In this document: in pieces, positions 1 through 6,889 of the stretch
Layout of the letters: each line of letters starts with the position of its first letter
Position numbering within the stretch: position 1 is the stretch's first letter
Source of the DNA: Euperipatoides rowelli
Lineage: Eukaryota; Onychophora; Udeonychophora; Euonychophora; Peripatopsidae
Assembly: GCA_003024985.2 (NCBI GenBank)
Contig: PXIH01S0011054.1
Length of the DNA: 10,590 bases
Direction: 5' to 3' (one strand)
Made by a program: the position numbers and the translations under genes
Notes under the pieces: generated by a model
Seen by the model: the letters and a program-made list of their open reading frames with translations, nothing else
Told to the model about the DNA's origin: nothing
Database searches by the model: none

Positions 1-142
1 TAAAAAAAAGCCATTAAATTTTAATTGCCAGACATTTGCAGGCGGGCCGCAATCAATGTCTTTATTTTAGTTTGACAAAGGGCCACACTAGATGGCATAT
101 AGGGCCGCATGTGGCCCCCGGGCCGCGTGTTTGAGACCCCTG
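1..142. mobile_element. hAT-superfamily element, one terminal end (truncated by window edge)
   Basis: The block is sharply GC-rich against its surroundings. It carries repeated GGGCCGC/GGCCC motifs and ends TTTGAGACCCCTG. Read in reverse, this terminus is CAGGGGTCTCAAA followed by GGCCCG-type sequence, which is the terminal inverted repeat pattern of a widespread animal hAT family of non-autonomous elements and their parents. Directly after the terminus lies CTCTAGAG, which fits the 8-bp hAT target-site consensus (nTCTAGAn). The other terminus and any transposase remnant would lie before position 1. No coding capacity is visible here. The family assignment is from recall of the terminus. Confidence 0.75.
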
Positions 143-150
143 CTCTAGAG
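143..150. repeat. Presumed 8-bp target-site duplication of the hAT element
   Basis: CTCTAGAG abuts the terminus CAGGGGTCTCAAA (reverse orientation) and fits the length and the TCTAGA core typical of hAT insertion sites. The matching copy on the far side of the element is outside the window, so duplication itself is not seen. Confidence 0.6.
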
Positions 151-239
151 TATATGTTTATATTTTTTTGTCATTGTAAGAAATCATTTTTACTAACATT
201 TATATAGCCGGTATGACTAATTCACACCCCCCTCTTCTT

Positions 240-560
240 CAGTGCTAGATAACTAAAATTTTACTATATTATGATATATGGACCCCAGCCAGTCCTCTAG
301 CCAACAATTGATACAATTAATTTCTGGTTGGAAACAAATCTTGAATAAAGACAAGCATAAGACCTCTCAGCTGTTATTTTGCACCACTGTATTTGGAGTA
401 CAATAAAATAACATCCATAATGTCAGCTAACGCTGATCAGCAACAAACAATAAAATAAAACAATAGCCCCAACAACTAAGGAAATGATGCAATAACATCA
501 AGGGGTTGTACACACTATCTTGGTCTGGCCCTCGCCAGTCCAGCCACATAAAATACATTT
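240..560. other. GC-elevated intronic block, possible old repeat
   Basis: This stretch is clearly less AT-rich than its neighbours. It contains two similar short motifs, CCAGCCAGTCC (285-295) and CTCGCCAGTCC (531-541), about 245 bp apart. All reading frames are interrupted and no splice-bordered SNX8-like exon fits. It may be a decayed transposable element or simply conserved intron. I do not recognise a family. Confidence 0.3.
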
Positions 561-746
561 TTATATATATACTGTAATAGTAAATAAGCTTTTTATTTTT
601 GTAAAATATAAAGATATTTTGCCATTGTTCAGGATGAGATTGCGCTAAAATAGCCCATTAACAGAAGAGATAGATCTTATTACTATGAGTTATGCACTTA
701 TTAAACAGTTTTAATTTTATCCTCATTTAAATCAAAACATACTTAC

Positions 747-815
747 TTTATACGCTGTTAAAAGATCCAAAAACAGATTCAGTTTCTCTACAATTCCATT
801 TTCCTCCCGCTTGGC
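747..815 (-). CDS. SNX8: Sorting nexin-8 (SNX8) internal exon C, BAR domain
   Basis: This 69-nt minus-strand exon encodes exactly 23 codons, AKREENGIVEKLNLFLDLLT followed by AYK. It is in phase 0 at both ends and so joins the preceding exon as WDQQ-AKREEN. The recalled human SNX8 sequence here is GKQEENDVVEKLNLFLDLLQ followed by SYK, so EEN, VEKLNLFLDLL and YK are identical. This is the strongest single match in the window and fixes the gene's identity. The donor is AAA|GTAAGTATG, a full consensus. The acceptor is unusual: 18 uninterrupted T residues on the sense strand run straight into AG|GCC, with no other pyrimidine mixed in. The exon expected next (human DLCERHEKG...) is not visible between 746 and 1, so the gene continues to the left of the window. 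SNX8 introns in this window are 1,776 and 4,019 bp. Confidence 0.93.
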
Positions 816-2591
816 CTAAAAAAAAAAAAAAAAAATACCTCTTATGAATTCAATCATAAAAAACTTTGAACTTGTTAGCAAAAGATAGAAATCTAACTTA
901 TTCAGAGAAAAAGTGAGAAAAACATTTAACTTTAATTAAATTATGATTTGGTAAATTTTAAATAACATCTAAAGAAATTAAATCTAGATCATACTGTTGT
1001 ACAAAATCTGGATTTGTATTAGGTTAGATAGTTTGTGGAAAGGATAAAGATTATAAGTAGAGGGGGGGGGATACAAAAAAGGAATCTAATAAATTATAGT
1101 AACAGATACGAGCACTCAATTGATGTTATATTTATTTTTAAACCACAAGATAATTTAGATGTTGAATCATGAATGGTATTGATGATATTGCTTATCTCAT
1201 AGTTCTAATGTGGGGGTATAATAGTTGGTCACAGTTACGAGTGCTATATCCTGATATCATTACAAGAGCCACTGATTGAAAGTCAGGGAAATTTTACAAA
1301 GGTCTAAATGAGAAGTTTGCAAAATAAGAAACTTTATTTTTCAAGGATTCAATATATTTAGGTCAAATTCAATATTCCTATTCAGATTGTCTCAAATTCA
1401 ACATGATCATACTACTGTATGTTATTAGACTTGACTTAACTGGAAAGCTGCCATAGTCTAAAAAAAAAAGTAACAAAGATATTTTAAATTTTGATATCAT
1501 CATGCTATCTTCTTAATTTATAAAGAATAAATAATTTAAAGTTGGTCTCAAATGTTATATTAAAATATGGCTATCTCATGTTATGTCCTTTTGGACATGA
1601 ACAATCAGTATTTTAATTAGCTACAACTTAAATTTAAATACCCTGGATTACAACCTTGATATTGCCCTGTTAAATAAGCTAGTTTAATTATTATTTTATA
1701 AATTGATATCTATGTTAATTCTTAATGATATACTGTAGTATGTCAAATAGTTTTGACCTTTTGGAGTGAGATTTTGAAGGAAATATTTAGCAATTATGTT
1801 ATTAGGAACTGTATATTTGAAATGAGATGGAGTAATAAAATTTGTTGCATAGTTAAATTGTTATAAATTCATGAATTGTAGGGGGGGGGAATGAAGCAAG
1901 TCTGACTATGGGAAAGAGAATAAATTAAATTTTAATTTCTCTTTAAAAAAAAAAAACTAATTAACCATTCAATTATTTTTATTTTACCACCACTAAAATT
2001 CTAAATTAGCCAAAATATAATACTCTTTTGCCTCAGCTTCAAATTAGGCGAGATTGGCATTTTTTTTTTCAAATCTTGTTCCGATCTTTTTTTTTATCTT
2101 GTTTATTTTTGTTTATGATCTAGTGACAAATATCATTACAGAATTTTTTTTTTTTTTTTTTTAGAACAGAAAGTTTTATAAAAAATGAAATATGTTTGCA
2201 AATTACTAGACTATTTAATTTATTTAAATCTTTGTATTACGTATATAACTACATTAAGTATGTATTCCTGGCAAAAATCCCCTCTCCCCAGCTTAACGAG
2301 CAAAAATTATTAAGGGTAGGGAAGTACTCAAAGTGTTAGCATGCAAAGAGATACTACTACTTACATGGCATTTTGAATATTATTTAGTGAAATATTATAT
2401 AAGAAGATAGTTTTCATTCTAGAGTACCATATATAAATACAAAGTTTAATTTTATGTAATGATAATTAAATTTTAATTGAAGTTAAAAAAAATTACCTTT
2501 TAATATTTTTTAGCAATAAAACTTAAACAGGATATAATGAATTCATATTGATTAAGGTTTGTTAAGTAATAATTACCTGTAGTTATCTTAC
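816..2591 (-). other. SNX8 intron between exons B and C
   Basis: This is a 1,776-bp phase-0 intron of the minus-strand SNX8 gene. It begins GTAAGATAAC and ends in a T18 tract plus AG. The content is uniformly AT-rich, with no ORF that looks coding on either strand. It contains two G9 runs on the plus strand (1062-1070 and 1881-1889), a T19 run (2144-2162) and several A runs of 9-12. A short perfect 6-bp stem with a TTTT loop (ATGTCC/GGACAT, 1583-1598) is probably chance. No transposon ends or RNA genes were recognised. Confidence 0.85.
2144..2162. repeat. T19 homopolymer tract
   Basis: An uninterrupted run of 19 T in the intron between SNX8 exons B and C. It ends in TTAG on the plus strand. 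On the minus strand, which is the SNX8 sense strand, it is an A19 run. Confidence 0.9.
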
Positions 2592-2724
2592 CTGCTGGTC
2601 CCATTTTTCATAAAGTGAGGCAAATTCCACAGCAGCTACTTTGAAGCCTTTTTTCAGGTGATCCCAGGTGTCACAGTTACCTGTTGCCCAGATTCCAGTC
2701 GGTGAAGTTTCATTAGCTAATGAA
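2592..2724 (-). CDS. SNX8: Sorting nexin-8 (SNX8) internal exon B, BAR domain
   Basis: This 133-nt minus-strand exon encodes 44 complete residues after one nt of a split codon: SLANETSPTGIWATGNCDTW, then DHLKKGFKVAAVEFASLYEK and WDQQ. The acceptor follows a long pyrimidine tract (TTCCTTCTTTTTAG) and the donor is CAG|GTAAGA, both close to consensus. The recalled human SNX8 counterpart contains STWGSLKQALKGLSVEFALL and ends ADKAAQQ. The shared features are a TW pair, L at the helix start, VEFA and a terminal QQ. The segment corresponds to the loop after BAR helix 1 and the start of the next long helix. The open frame runs upstream through the intron to a Met followed by a hydrophobic stretch (LFSFFLLF). 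That is translated pyrimidine tract, not a signal peptide. The exon enters in phase 2 and leaves in phase 0. Confidence 0.92.
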
Positions 2725-3106
2725 CTAAAAAGAAGGAAAAAAGAAAACAAATTCAACTGAAACAATTATTGCTTGTTGTTTAATTGACATTAAAACTTAA
2801 ATATTGTGAATAATGATTTAATACTATATATTGTGGCATCAATAATTATAATCAAGATAACCCGTGTAATGTGATAACCATGCCTAAGGAAAAAGTTATA
2901 TGTTGTTTATTTTAAGGATTTTGATTGTTTATAAATAAAAATTTAAAAAAAAAAATTGACTGTAAATAATAAAAATAAATATCATACTTGGTAATTGGTA
3001 TATAATTTCCTTTTGAATTTCACACTGACAAATATCAGATTCTTTTTCAAAGATTTCGAATTTTTCAGATCACATTACCACAAGAACTTAAAAAATATAT
3101 GAGCTA

Positions 3107-3275
3107 AAAAAAAAAAGCCTCTAAAAGCCTGTTTGGTAGACCTTCAACATGAAGGTACTTTTAAAGATCTATTGTCAAACAGCAAAACCATGTCCATAGT
3201 AGGATTCAAACTGGTGATGTTTGAGTTTTACATGTTAAAGTCAGCTTCCTTGCCCTCTGTACAACCAAGATCATA
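3107..3275 (-). mobile_element. Degenerate tRNA-derived SINE
   Basis: Read on the minus strand, the block starts with a tRNA-like head. It has an A-box-like TTGTACAGAGGG (3264-3253; consensus TRGYNNARNNGG, one mismatch) and, 40 nt later, a B-box-like AGTTTGAATCC (3212-3202; consensus GGTTCNANNCC, two mismatches). The head is followed by a tRNA-unrelated body (CTACTATGGACATGG and onward to CAAACAGGC) and ends in a T-rich tract on that strand (3116-3107). The order of A box, B box, body and simple tail is the standard tRNA-SINE layout. Mismatches in both boxes suggest an old, inactive copy. Boundaries are approximate and no target-site duplication was confirmed. Confidence 0.6.
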
Positions 3276-3714
3276 AACTTAAAAAAATTAAAAACAATTA
3301 TTCCATTTAGGTATTAATCCTTTAATTATTTAATTTCTTTAAAAAAAAAAAGTTTAAATTGCTTAGATTTTATTTGTTTGATTTAGTTCTTTATTACAGC
3401 AAGTTTATTTTTTAAAAAAAGCTTATTTATTGCATCAATGGAATTTATGTTTTTGTACAAGCAGGTTATTAGATCTTATCTTATCAAAACTTTCACCAAT
3501 AGTTGTTTATAATCTAGGATTCTCTGTAGCATATCATGGCACAAGCCAAAAAAATATGTGTGAAAAGGCCATTTAGGATTGCATAACTCACAAGCTTAAA
3601 GATAATAAAATTAGTCTAAATATTTTCATAAGTTTTTTGGGATTCTGTAATCCGAAAGATTTGTAATTTTTTAATAATTTTTTTGTAAGTTTTTTATTTT
3701 TCATATTTATTTTG

Positions 3715-3747
3715 GGCTTCTAGTTCTAATTTTTAGAACTAGAAGTC
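3715..3747. repeat. Near-perfect palindrome (13-bp stem, 3-nt loop)
   Basis: CTTCTAGTTCTAA (3717-3729) is the exact reverse complement of TTAGAACTAGAAG (3733-3745), separated by TTT. A G-T wobble and one further G-C pair extend the stem outward. It would fold into a stable hairpin in RNA of either strand. It sits in intron, outside any recognised element, though it could be the back-to-back ends of a small transposon remnant. Confidence 0.8.
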
Positions 3748-3887
3748 AACTCTTTATGGGAGAAAACACTTTATATAGACGACCCAACTCACAACAGGGA
3801 TTAAAATTCAAAACATTACTGCAGTTAGTTTTGAAGAAGCTTGGATAAAATATTATAGGGACAGACATAGCCTGTAATGCATGGCAT

Positions 3888-3906
3888 AAAAAAAAAAAAA
3901 AAAAAA
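3888..3906. repeat. A19 homopolymer tract
   Basis: An uninterrupted run of 19 A. It is among the longest of many plus-strand A tracts in the window (others include 818-835 and 9873-9887). The run at 818-835 doubles as the sense-strand T tract of the exon C acceptor. Such tracts may be mononucleotide microsatellites or remains of retroposon tails. Confidence 0.9.
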
Positions 3907-4236
3907 TGGTTCACTTAATAATGTAGAATCCACAACTGAGATATTGGTTTTGTTTTAAAAATAAAATAATTTTATTAAAAATAAAATATTTGGGTAGCTG
4001 CTGTATTAAAAGTGCAATATTTGTGGTTTGAAAAAAAAAAACAAATTGCTGTAATCAATTTTTAAGTTTTCATGTAAAAAAAAGTTCTGTATTTTTATTT
4101 GAAAGCATTCATATATATTTGGGTATTTTATTTATTGTTTGACTTATTGTTGCCTAGGACATATAAAGGTTTTAAAAAACAAGAATTGTAGTTTTTTAAT
4201 AAAAATAAAATTTATTATTATAAGTCTAAATGTCCA

Positions 4237-4302
4237 TTGAACCACTGAATCAAGATCATCAGAATGGTGTCAACTGAACAACTGCTTCAAGATCTTCTGA
4301 AT
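4237..4302. repeat. Imperfect direct repeat, two 29-bp copies at 37-bp spacing
   Basis: Copy 1 (4237-4265) begins TTGAACCACTGAATCAAGAT and copy 2 (4274-4302) begins CTGAACAACTGCTTCAAGAT. They agree at 23 of 29 positions, and both end in GAAT. The pair is the left part of a GC-richer block that continues to about 4440. The block may be one decayed dispersed repeat, since it ends near an A tract at 4461. Confidence 0.7.
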
Positions 4303-4346
4303 ATTTCATCGTGTGGAGGCTAAAGATTCCATTCCAGGTAGACCGT

Positions 4347-4387
4347 CCTTACACATCTAAATCGCTAGCAGATTTAGGCATGTAAGG
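4347..4387. repeat. Strong 17-bp inverted repeat / RNA hairpin candidate
   Basis: The left arm CCTTACACATCTAAATC (4347-4363) and right arm GATTTAGGCATGTAAGG (4371-4387) pair over 17 positions with two mismatches and one wobble around a GCTAGCA loop. A further short helix is possible between GACC (4341-4344) and GGTT (4392-4395). The arms are rich in both strands' bases, unlike the surrounding homopolymers, so the pairing is not a composition artefact. A GGTTCCAAC motif (4392-4400) resembles a pol III B box, which fits a decayed SINE. A microRNA-like precursor is an alternative. I do not recognise the arm sequences as a known miRNA. Confidence 0.65.
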
Positions 4388-5298
4388 CCGTGGTTCCAAC
4401 AAGAAATGTACCATTATAATCACCACGAGTAGATAAACATCAGATTTTGTTAAAAAGTTTAAAAAAAAAAATTAATTACTTCATGAAATGAGGATTTATG
4501 AGGCTTAACTGAGCAAAGGGACTAGGTTTTTATTTTATGAGATAGTAACTATGCAACTTAATGCATATGCTACTATAGGCTATTAAAACAAAATAATTCC
4601 AGCTTAATGGCTAGAGCAGTAGGCTAAATTAAAAAAAAAATGGTTTCAGTAACAGGTTAACTCTGTAGGCTACTTGTAATTGTATTTAAAATAAATACTA
4701 ATATTAAAATATTAAAAAAAATTTGGCTGTTAATAGCTTTGACAAGTTAAGCTATCAGTATATTTCAATGAGGGTTTCTAGCCAAAGGTCAGGTCTATAT
4801 TTTAAATAAAAATATATTTTTTTTAAAAAAAATTGATTAAAAAGAAAATATGAATGTAATGCAAGTCTGTTTTGAAAGCAAATTAGTTGTAAAAACAACC
4901 TACGTTTATGTGTTTGTGATCTCTTTTTTAAAATCAAGGTTTAAATTCAAAATGTTAAATAATTCCTTGGGCAAAGAGGAATTAAGCTATTTTATTCACC
5001 CTTCTATGCTATAGTTTAACAAGAAATAAAACTGTTGATAAAAAAAAAAAAATTCAGAATCTTTTCCAGATTCTTTAGTTGAAATATTGCAATTAGTTTT
5101 GGAGAAACTCATAAGGATTAATCAAGTACTGTAGTTATTTATCCTAAAAACAGGTCAAAAATAAGCAAATCTCCTTTATCTGCTTACAATATATCAAAAT
5201 TTAAACCAAATCAAAGATAAAAAAATACTGGCAATATTCTTATCCAATTCTAAGTCTAAATAAGTTTAAAAAAAAAAGTTTTTTCGGCCATTTTCTAC

Positions 5299-5388
5299 TG
5301 ATAAGTCTTCCAGCTAAAGCGATCTGGACGGTGTCCACATCCTTGCTCAAAGCCAAAAGACTGGGGGAACTCTCTGTTTGCCCAGCTT
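5299..5388 (-). other. Possible SNX8 cassette exon, 90 nt, frame-preserving
   Basis: This GC-rich island lies in AT-rich intron and has a good acceptor on the minus strand (CTTCCTTATGTTGCAG). A weaker donor (ATCA|GTAGAA) ends it after exactly 90 nt. Placed between exons A and B, both of which join in phase 2, it stays open throughout. It would insert 30 residues: K, then SWANREFPQSFGFEQGCGHR, PDRFSWKTY, and H formed with the next exon. A second minus frame is also open (AGQTESSPSLLALSKDVDTV...), but its phase does not match exon A. Human SNX8, as recalled, has no insert here and reads across this junction, so the basic transcript should skip it. It could instead be an exonised or silent repeat, or a fragment of another gene. 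I do not recognise the peptide in any frame. Confidence 0.35.
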
Positions 5389-6184
5389 CTGCAACATAAG
5401 GAAGATAAATTGCATTAAAGAGAATTAGTGCAAAACTATCCAAATAAACTTTAGCTGAGTGTGAGACAAATTGTGTGAGAAAATACCCAGCCTCAACAGG
5501 TTAATTTATATCCCAACGGTATACAAATGTTTCTCCAAAACAGTCTTACAGTATTTATATTTAAAAAAAAATTATATATAATCACAAAGTGATTACAAAA
5601 TTCAGTAAGCTATTTGCTTTTTTTTTTAAAAAAAAAAAAGGTTTTAATAGCTCGTTTAAAAAAAAAAAAATGGTTTGAAATAAGTTTTTTTAAAATGAAA
5701 AAAATAAAAAAATTTGAAATCAATATTTTGTAAAAATAAAATTCTAAATTGTTTTTGTTTTTTTTAAATTAAAGAATTGCTAAAATTTTCTAAGATGATT
5801 GAGAAAACAAATTGTAATTATGGTTGAATTATTCATTTGGTTAATTTTAACCTGTTTGTAAAAAAAAAAAAAGGAAAGGTCAAATGTCAGATATCAATCT
5901 TTAATATTGACTATTTCACTAAAATATTTGAACTTCTGTTCCTTTTATGTATTTGCAAAAAAAAAAAAAAGACTTTAAATTATTTAATTTTCCCAGTTGG
6001 TGAAAATATTTATTTAATTTTAGCCAATCAGATTTTTGCATTCAATTTGATGTGCTGGTTGTAAATTTTTATTTATATCTGGTAGAAAAAACATCTTCGT
6101 TAATAATCATGTAAGCCATTATATCGCCATTTGTCGTAGATACCACCTGGTATATTTTACTTTAAATATGGAAGCTAATATCGG

Positions 6185-6329
6185 GGGAGCAGTTATTTTT
6201 AAATCACTTTTTATGGCAATAAAATTCCTAGATTTTTGATGAAGAAGGATCTATGTGTAATTTTGGGAATCTCAAGAAACACCCACAATCATTGAGATGC
6301 AACCCAAGACTTTGTTAATAACTGCTCCC
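6185..6329. mobile_element. MITE-like element with 13-bp perfect terminal inverted repeats
   Basis: GGGAGCAGTTATT (6185-6197) is the exact reverse complement of AATAACTGCTCCC (6317-6329), enclosing about 120 bp of non-coding sequence. Short terminal inverted repeats flanking a small non-coding body are the layout of a miniature inverted-repeat transposable element. The family is not recognised, and a clear target-site duplication is not visible (flanks ATCGG and TCCTT). An alternative is a paired intronic structure. The right end lies only 10 bp before a CACGTGAC motif and about 50 bp before the candidate ATG at 6382. Confidence 0.5.
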
Positions 6330-6333
6330 TCCT

Positions 6334-6381
6334 TTTTTCCACGTGACATTTGAGCATATTCCTTCCGTTAGGTTATGTAAA
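6334..6381 (+). promoter_or_regulatory. Candidate promoter: E-box CACGTGAC and ETS-like CTTCCG
   Basis: CACGTGAC (6340-6347) is a canonical E-box of the USF/MITF type. CTTCCG (6362-6367) is the reverse complement of an ETS-type core. Both lie within 45 bp upstream of an ATGG start context at 6382, an arrangement common in TATA-less promoters of housekeeping genes. Motif identities come from known consensus. Promoter activity is inferred only from their spacing to the open exon that follows. Confidence 0.35.
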
Positions 6382-6468
6382 ATGGCTGTTTTTATTTATC
6401 GCAAAGCTAACGAAGATGTTTTTTCTAAAACGATCATATTCTATAGACACCGAAGTGCCCTTGGCAAG
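6382..6468 (+). CDS. Candidate first exon of an unidentified gene, antisense to SNX8
   Basis: The segment ATG..AAG encodes 29 residues, MAVFIYRKANEDVFSKTIIF then YRHRSALGK. It ends at a textbook donor, GGCAAG|GTAAGTG, in phase 0. The start context is TAAAATGGCT, with G at +4 and A at -3. The exon is less AT-rich than the flanks and is preceded by E-box and ETS-like motifs. It lies on the opposite strand inside an SNX8 intron, 275 bp from exon A. I do not recognise the protein. Downstream acceptors in matching phase exist (8906, giving EEE-stop, and 10042, listed separately), but neither gives a convincing product, so the next exon may be outside the window. An intronic chance combination is possible. 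Confidence 0.4.
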
Positions 6469-6743
6469 GTAAGTGATTTATTTAATTAAATCTTTTAATT
6501 TGCGCAAATTTTTTTTTGATATTTCCGAATATATTTTTGCTGATAAAAGTGTACCGTCCCCCACTTTATAATAGTTACCATTTCAAAATTTTAGCATTTT
6601 TCTAAAAACTGTATAATAAAATTTATCACTATCAAAATTATTACCAAAAACAATTCTTAAAAAAAATTATTAATGCAAATTTCTTTCATTTTGCATTCAC
6701 GTCTATAGTATTTAAAATAACTAAAACTAAGTCTGATACCTAC

Positions 6744-6783
6744 TTGAGTTCCTTTCCAAACTCTAACATGTCTGCAGCTTGAC
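6744..6783 (-). CDS. SNX8: Sorting nexin-8 (SNX8) internal exon A, start of BAR domain
   Basis: This 40-nt minus-strand exon encodes QAADMLEFGKEL plus split codons at both ends. It is preceded by an acceptor (GTATTTTCAG) and followed by a donor (GTAGGTATC). It matches the recalled human SNX8 segment NAADLLIFGKEL near the start of the BAR domain, with AAD, L, FGKEL conserved. The exon takes up two nt of a split codon at its 5' end and leaves two nt (AA) at its 3' end. Joined to the T that begins the next exon these give AAT (Asn), so the protein reads on as GKEL-N-SLANE, parallel to human GKEL-S-AIGSD. SNX8 is a PX-BAR sorting nexin that binds endosomal phosphoinositides and curved membranes and helps endosome-to-Golgi retrieval. 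This exon alone would be too short to identify; the call rests on splicing in frame to two further SNX8-like exons. The exon that should precede it was not found up to position 10590. Confidence 0.88.
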
Positions 6784-6889
6784 CTGAAAATACAAAATTC
6801 CCTTTGTTATTTAAACATTACAAAAAATAAAATGTTCAAAGAAACATAATTTTAAGCCCATTAACTCTGGAAATAAGGGGGAAAAGTAT

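Larger units (their letters stand above)
2725..6743 (-). other. SNX8 intron between exons A and B
   Basis: This is a 4,019-bp phase-2 intron on the minus strand, with donor GTAGGTATC and acceptor TTCTTTTTAG. It is the most structured part of the window and holds a decayed SINE, a palindrome, a hairpin-bearing block with direct repeats, a possible cassette exon, a MITE-like inverted-repeat element and a plus-strand candidate first exon, each listed separately. The stretches 3280-3700, 3760-4230, 4410-5280 and 5400-6180 between these show only AT-rich sequence with A/T homopolymers of 8-19 nt. Open frames there are made of Lys, Phe, Leu, Ile and Asn codons and look like chance products of composition. 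Confidence 0.85.

Noticed and set aside
1583-1598. ATGTCC-TTTT-GGACAT hairpin as terminator or regulatory stem
   Set aside because: A 6-bp stem is expected by chance in this length, and intrinsic bacterial terminators do not apply in a nuclear intron.
2725-2765. Apparent signal peptide (MFQLNLFSFFLLFSS) in front of the exon B frame
   Set aside because: This is the translated polypyrimidine tract of the intron; the acceptor AG lies just before the exon.
5240-5298. Extension of the second open frame of the GC-rich island (AGQTESSPSLLALSKDVD..) to a stop at 5240
   Set aside because: Its phase does not join SNX8 exon A, and the extension runs into A/T tracts. It resembles a natural protein by eye, but no family could be named.
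5837-6064. Plus-strand 75-codon open frame with KKKK stretches
   Set aside because: It is built across A12 and A14 homopolymers in AT-rich intron; the amino-acid content is a composition artefact.
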